From NCBI RefSeq assembly GCF_019931575.1, contig NZ_CP082923.1:1426001-1490000 (forward strand): DNA of 64,000 nucleotides. Direction: 5' to 3'. Numbering within the stretch: the stretch's first letter is position 1; each line of letters starts with the position of its first letter. A program made the position numbers and the translations under genes. Below are positions 61,108-64,000 of this stretch, one piece after another. The notes beneath the pieces are model-generated. The model ran no database searches, was not told where the DNA came from, and saw nothing but the letters and a program-made list of their open reading frames with translations. The stretch is from Caulobacter segnis (GTDB taxonomy: Bacteria > Pseudomonadota > Alphaproteobacteria > Caulobacterales > Caulobacteraceae).

Positions 61108-61180
61108 GGCGCGGGACGCTATGCGCCAGCGTCGCCGTTGTCAGCAGGGAAGTTGTTTCAGCGCCGCAACGACGGACCCG

Positions 61181-62083
61181 TTACCGGCAGACGCTCTCCA
61201 GCGCCTTCAGGTCGATCGGCAAAGGCGGAACCGGCAGGCCCTTTGCGCGCAGGGCGTCCTCCAGGGTGGTGGGCTGCGGCGGCAAACTGGGATCGACGTC
61301 GGTTTTATAGAACGGATGGCTCTCGGCCTTTTCCAGGGTGGTGAAGCCGTAGCCCTTGTCCTGGTAGAGCTTGAACAGCCGGGTCGCCATGCGGGCCTCG
61401 AAGGCGCCGCCGTGCATCAGCAGGACATAGGGAATGTCCTCACCGTACAGGGTCTTGGCCATGTCGCGCGAGCGGTCGGCGACGGCGGCCGCGCCGTCCA
61501 GGTAGCGCCTTTCCAGGTCGGCGATCGCGGCCTGGTCGCCCTTGGCCACGCAGCGGGCGTAGGGATCGCTGAAGGCCCAATCGCCGAAGCTCATGGTCAC
61601 GCTGGCGATCCTGTAGTGGTTGGCCGCCAACCAGCTTCGCACTGCCAGGCGCTTCTCGGGCGTGTCGCCCTCCGACAGGAACGGATAGCGCAGCCAGCGC
61701 CAGTCCTGGCCCGCCATCAGGTCCTTCAGCATGGGCTCGTTCTGGGCGGTCTCGGCGATGAACTGCTCGGCCGTCAGGCTGGCGATGTTCTTGTGCGACC
61801 AGGTGTGGTTGCCCAGCGGCTGGCCGGCCTCGCGCCACAGCTTCAGGGCCGCGTCCGAGCCGGGCTCGCGCTCGGTCTGGACGCCGTTGATGAAGCCGAA
61901 CGCCGGCGCCTTGGCGTCGGCGGAGGCCTTCAGCAGGTCGGCGGCGACCTGGACGCGGGTCACGCCCGGCGGCAGGGCCGCGTGGGCGGGCAGGTCGTCC
62001 CAGGTGAAGGCGATTACGGGCTTTTCAGCAGCTTGGGCGGTGGTGGCGATCAGAGCGAGGGCTGCGGCGAGCACGATGCGCAT
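61181..62083 (-). CDS. Polysaccharide deacetylase (CE4) family protein
   Basis: This 300-residue secreted NodB-homology enzyme removes acetyl groups from polysaccharides. It has a signal peptide (MRIVLAAALALIATTAQAAE). Motif 1 is FTWDDLP, a variant of TFDD with the two metal/base aspartates, and motif 2 is NHTWSHKN with two zinc histidines. LRYPFLSEG is motif 3 and LLMHGGAFEARM carries the late conserved histidine. Its ATG lies three bases after the stop of the GDSL esterase gene, and both genes share upstream xylose-type operators. A role in acetylated xylan or another plant polysaccharide is therefore suggested. Confidence 0.9.
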   Translation of the reverse strand: MRIVLAAALALIATTAQAAEKPVIAFTWDDLPAHAALPPGVTRVQVAADLLKASADAKAPAFGFINGVQTEREPGSDAALKLWREAGQPLGNHTWSHKNIASLTAEQFIAETAQNEPMLKDLMAGQDWRWLRYPFLSEGDTPEKRLAVRSWLAANHYRIASVTMSFGDWAFSDPYARCVAKGDQAAIADLERRYLDGAAAVADRSRDMAKTLYGEDIPYVLLMHGGAFEARMATRLFKLYQDKGYGFTTLEKAESHPFYKTDVDPSLPPQPTTLEDALRAKGLPVPPLPIDLKALESVCR

Positions 62084-62086
62084 GGA

Positions 62087-63313
62087 CTATTTGCTCTCGA
62101 ACAGGCTGAGCGGAATCGCGTCCGCCATGGCCTTGTAACCGGCCAGGTTGGGGTGAAGGCCGTCATTGTCATAGGCCGGCAGCAGGAAGGTGGGGCGGCC
62201 CGGATCGCGCAGGGCCTTGTCCCAGTCGATGACGCCGTCGAAGGTCCCCGGCGCGCGGATGAAGGCGTTGATCGCCTGGCGGTCGGCCTCGCTTTCGGGA
62301 CCGGGGTGGTAATAGGCCGAGCCGGCATAGGGCAGGATGGTCGCGCCGATGACCTTGATCCCGCGCGCGTGGGCTCTGGTGATCATCTGGCGATAGGCGG
62401 CGATGACCTGCGCGACCAGGACTTTGTGCGCCTCGGGCGTGGCGGGGGCGTCGCGGGTCAGGGTCCCCAGGTCGTTGACGCCTTCCAGCAGGATCACGTG
62501 GGTGACGCCTGACTGCGAGAGCACGTCCCGCTCGAACCGGGCCAGGGCGTTGGGGCCCAGGCCGTCCAGCAGCACGCGGTTGCCGCCGATGCCTAGGTTC
62601 AGCACGCCGATGTTCCGGCCCTTCAGCCGCTCGATCAGACCGTCGGTCCAGCGCAGGTTGGTGTTGGGCTGGACGCCGTAGCCGTCGGTGATGCTGTCGC
62701 CGAACGCGACGATGGCGGCGGCCTTCCTGGCGGAGACCACGTCGACGCTGGCGATCTGGAGCCAGCGGTCGGCGGTCTTGGCCCCCGGCAGGTCGGCGTC
62801 GGCCGTGTGGTCGCCGGCCAGGACGTACGAGGTCGCCCGCGAGCCGGGGTGGCCGGTCTGGATGCTGGGCGCGGCGGCGTAGTGCAGGCTGATGGCCAGG
62901 CTGGTCAGCGGCGCGACCTTCAGCGCGACCGGATCCGACCAGTAGTCGGCGCCGGCCGGAATAGTCACCTCGGTCCGGCCCGAGAACGTCAGGGCGCGGT
63001 CGGTGGCCGGGTCGATGCGGGCGGAGTTCAGCGCCGCCGAGACCGCGACCCGCGCGGCCTTGAGGGTCAGGGGCTGGGTCCCGAAGGCGTTGGACAGACG
63101 GACCCGGATCTTGTCGCCGCCGATCGACAGCCGCACGACCTGGCGCAGGGTGGCGTCTGGGTAGTCCTGCGGATCGAGGCTGTTCTTGGCGTCCGGCGCC
63201 ATCTGGGCGCTGGCCCAGGCGCCGACCCACTTCGGCGTCTCGGCGTGGACGGGCAGGGCGAGCGCCAGGGCCAGACCAAAGGCGGCAAAAGCCGGCCGCG
63301 CGAACATCTTCAT
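62087..63313 (-). CDS. Secreted GDSL/SGNH esterase, XynE-like
   Basis: This 408-residue SGNH hydrolase resembles the XynE-like acyl esterases. It has a signal peptide (KMFARPAFAAFGLALALALP), an N-terminal beta-sandwich-like region (~25-190) and the SGNH blocks: Ser207 in FGDSITDGYG, LGIGGNRVL, LLEGVNDLG and the C-terminal DGLHPN with the Asp-x-x-His pair. The related XynE protein is encoded among Prevotella xylanase genes. Here the gene sits downstream of a perfect xylose-type operator, so deacetylation of xylan or arabinoxylan is a reasonable guess. The start at 63313 gives the signal peptide; the longer frame upstream is not protein-like. Confidence 0.9.
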   Translation of the reverse strand: MKMFARPAFAAFGLALALALPVHAETPKWVGAWASAQMAPDAKNSLDPQDYPDATLRQVVRLSIGGDKIRVRLSNAFGTQPLTLKAARVAVSAALNSARIDPATDRALTFSGRTEVTIPAGADYWSDPVALKVAPLTSLAISLHYAAAPSIQTGHPGSRATSYVLAGDHTADADLPGAKTADRWLQIASVDVVSARKAAAIVAFGDSITDGYGVQPNTNLRWTDGLIERLKGRNIGVLNLGIGGNRVLLDGLGPNALARFERDVLSQSGVTHVILLEGVNDLGTLTRDAPATPEAHKVLVAQVIAAYRQMITRAHARGIKVIGATILPYAGSAYYHPGPESEADRQAINAFIRAPGTFDGVIDWDKALRDPGRPTFLLPAYDNDGLHPNLAGYKAMADAIPLSLFESK

Positions 63314-63343
63314 CGACGCTTCTCTCCCGCTCCGACTTGCTGC

Positions 63344-63357
63344 CGGTAGCGGTAACA
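63344..63357. promoter_or_regulatory. Second, degenerate xylose-type operator
   Basis: CGGTAGCGGTAACA differs from the complement of the XylR palindrome at two positions and lies 31 bp upstream of the GDSL esterase start, 107 bp from the perfect site. The spacing would allow repressor looping across the promoter. Confidence 0.55.
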
Positions 63358-63450
63358 TTGGTATGACCTCTAGGCCGCGTCGTAAAGCGTCGAGCACGAA
63401 AACCGCGTCAAGTCGCCGCGCTCGATAGGAATCGCTTGCATCTACACCTG

Positions 63451-63464
63451 TGTTAGCGCTACCA
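63451..63464. promoter_or_regulatory. Perfect XylR-type (LacI family) operator
   Basis: TGTTAGCGCTACCA is identical to the 14-bp palindrome I recall as the XylR operator of xylose-induced genes in Caulobacter. It lies 138 bp upstream of the GDSL esterase start. On the plus strand it also overlaps the predicted -10 (GCTACC) of a small RNA. Confidence 0.75.
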
Positions 63465-63470
63465 ACATCC

Positions 63471-63555
63471 CGTGAGGCGCCGAGCGCCTCTGCCCTTCCT
63501 GGGCGTTTCCTCCCTATAACTTTCAGCCCGGTCGTTTTGGCCGGGCTTTTCTTTT
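63471..63555 (+). ncRNA. Candidate small RNA with anti-Shine-Dalgarno stretch
   Basis: The plus strand has a -35-like TTGCAT (63436-63441), a -10-like GCTACC (63458-63463) and, downstream, a self-contained RNA of about 80 nt. Its parts are stem-loop 1 GAGGCGC-CGA-GCGCCTC (63474-63490), stem-loop 2 GCCC-TTCCT-GGGC (63492-63504), a single-stranded GTTTCCTCCCT (63505-63515) able to pair with ribosome binding sites, and a terminator hairpin (AGCCCGG...CCGGGCT) followed by TTTTCTTTT. No reading frame of note is present. The order of features resembles Hfq-dependent alphaproteobacterial sRNAs with exposed CCUCC motifs. Confidence 0.65.
63525..63555 (+). terminator. Rho-independent terminator of the candidate sRNA
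   Basis: The stem is AGCCCGGTC (63525-63533) with GGCCGGGCT (63539-63547), closed by a G-U pair and a 5-nt T-rich loop. It runs into TTTTCTTTT. It is oriented on the plus strand although both flanking genes are on the minus strand, which implies an unannotated plus-strand transcript. Confidence 0.85.
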
Positions 63556-63570
63556 GCCCCAGACTCGGCT

Positions 63571-64000
63571 TCAGGCGGTGGTTTCCGGGGCGAGAAAGGC
63601 CGTGTCCTCGGCCTGTTTCGCGCGGCCCAGCCGCTCGGCGGACAGGATCGCCGCCAGCATGGCCAGCGCCAGGACGCCGACGCAGACGCCCAGCCCCTGC
63701 CAGCCCCATCGCCCCACGACCAGCCCGCCCAGCGGCGGTCCGATCAGCGCGCCGCCGGCCCCGAACTGGGTCAGGAGGCCGTTGGCGGCGGCGATGCGGG
63801 GATCGTCGGGCGACGTCGCGCCGGCCAGGCTGGGCAGGCGGGCGAAGACCAGCGGCGAGGCGACCCCGCTCAGCAGCAGGGCCAGGCCGGCGACCAGGGT
63901 GACGGCCACGGCGTTTCCGGCGACGGCCGGGTGGAAGATCAGCGGCGCGATCGCGGCCGTGGCCAGCAGCGCCGGGATGACCGTGGCGACCACGCGGCGC
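63571..64000 (-). CDS. MFS transporter, C-terminal part
   Basis: The frame runs off the end of the window, so only about 143 C-terminal residues are seen. They contain three or four hydrophobic helices (VTLVAGLALLLSGVASPLVF, FGAGGALIGPPLGGLVVGRW and GLGVCVGVLALAMLAAILSA) with the loop composition of major facilitator permeases. The tail is short and polar (RAKQAEDTAFLAPETTA). The GALIGPPLGGLVVGRWGW stretch resembles the second-half signature of drug/H+ antiporters and sugar exporters. The substrate cannot be judged from this part. Confidence 0.8.
   Translation of the reverse strand, partial: RRVVATVIPALLATAAIAPLIFHPAVAGNAVAVTLVAGLALLLSGVASPLVFARLPSLAGATSPDDPRIAAANGLLTQFGAGGALIGPPLGGLVVGRWGWQGLGVCVGVLALAMLAAILSAERLGRAKQAEDTAFLAPETTA

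Overview
This is a GC-rich alphaproteobacterial chromosome segment that most resembles a Caulobacter. The main evidence is a histidine kinase whose size, domain order and H-box closely fit PleC, a 14-bp palindrome identical to the Caulobacter xylose (XylR) operator as I remember it, many TonB, RND and fatty-acyl-CoA genes, and frequent GTG/TTG starts with 1-4 base stop/start overlaps. I saw no insertion sequence, prophage or CRISPR array. The window begins inside one gene and ends inside another.

Bases 1-5853 hold the end of a Ser/Thr/Gln octad-repeat protein, an OGT/SPINDLY-type (GT41) glycosyltransferase, and a translationally coupled fusion of an FkbM methyltransferase with a putative nucleotide-sugar transferase. 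I infer a dedicated glycosylation cassette with the repeat protein as a possible acceptor. Bases 5861-9023 (minus) are a coupled thiolase, acyl-CoA dehydrogenase and MaoC hydratase operon. Bases 9089-18128 (minus) are a complete four-gene MdtABC/NodT-type RND efflux operon. A tRNA-Lys(CTT), a stand-alone HPt protein and a TonB receptor with three candidate operators follow.

Bases 22473-29021 carry an AIM24-like protein, a chorismate mutase, a GcvA-like LysR gene and a divergent assimilatory sulfate reduction operon (siroheme methyltransferase, DUF2849, CysI, DUF934, CysH). Bases 29153-34653 carry a penicillin-acylase-type hydrolase, a 3D-domain protein, a GST / S1-P1 nuclease / Nudix operon and a UrcA protein. 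Bases 35011-42361 carry pleC, pepN, an unrecognised protein and a CPBP protease.

Bases 42495-54680 combine acyl-CoA metabolism (paired acyl-CoA dehydrogenases, amidase, thioesterase, the electron-transfer flavoprotein, a cobalamin adenosyltransferase) with a VWA protein, a LysR regulator, small proteins and a first TetR coupled to a 74-residue protein. A second TetR, an ArsR/SRPBCC pair with a clear palindromic operator, and a divergent alcohol dehydrogenase/AraC pair with 21-bp-spaced direct repeats follow to 58555.

Bases 58891-64000 hold a DPP-IV peptidase, a GDSL esterase plus polysaccharide deacetylase operon downstream of two xylose-type operators, a candidate small RNA with an exposed anti-Shine-Dalgarno stretch and a strong terminator, and the end of an MFS transporter. 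The sRNA/operator region and the glycosylation cassette are the most promising for new biology.
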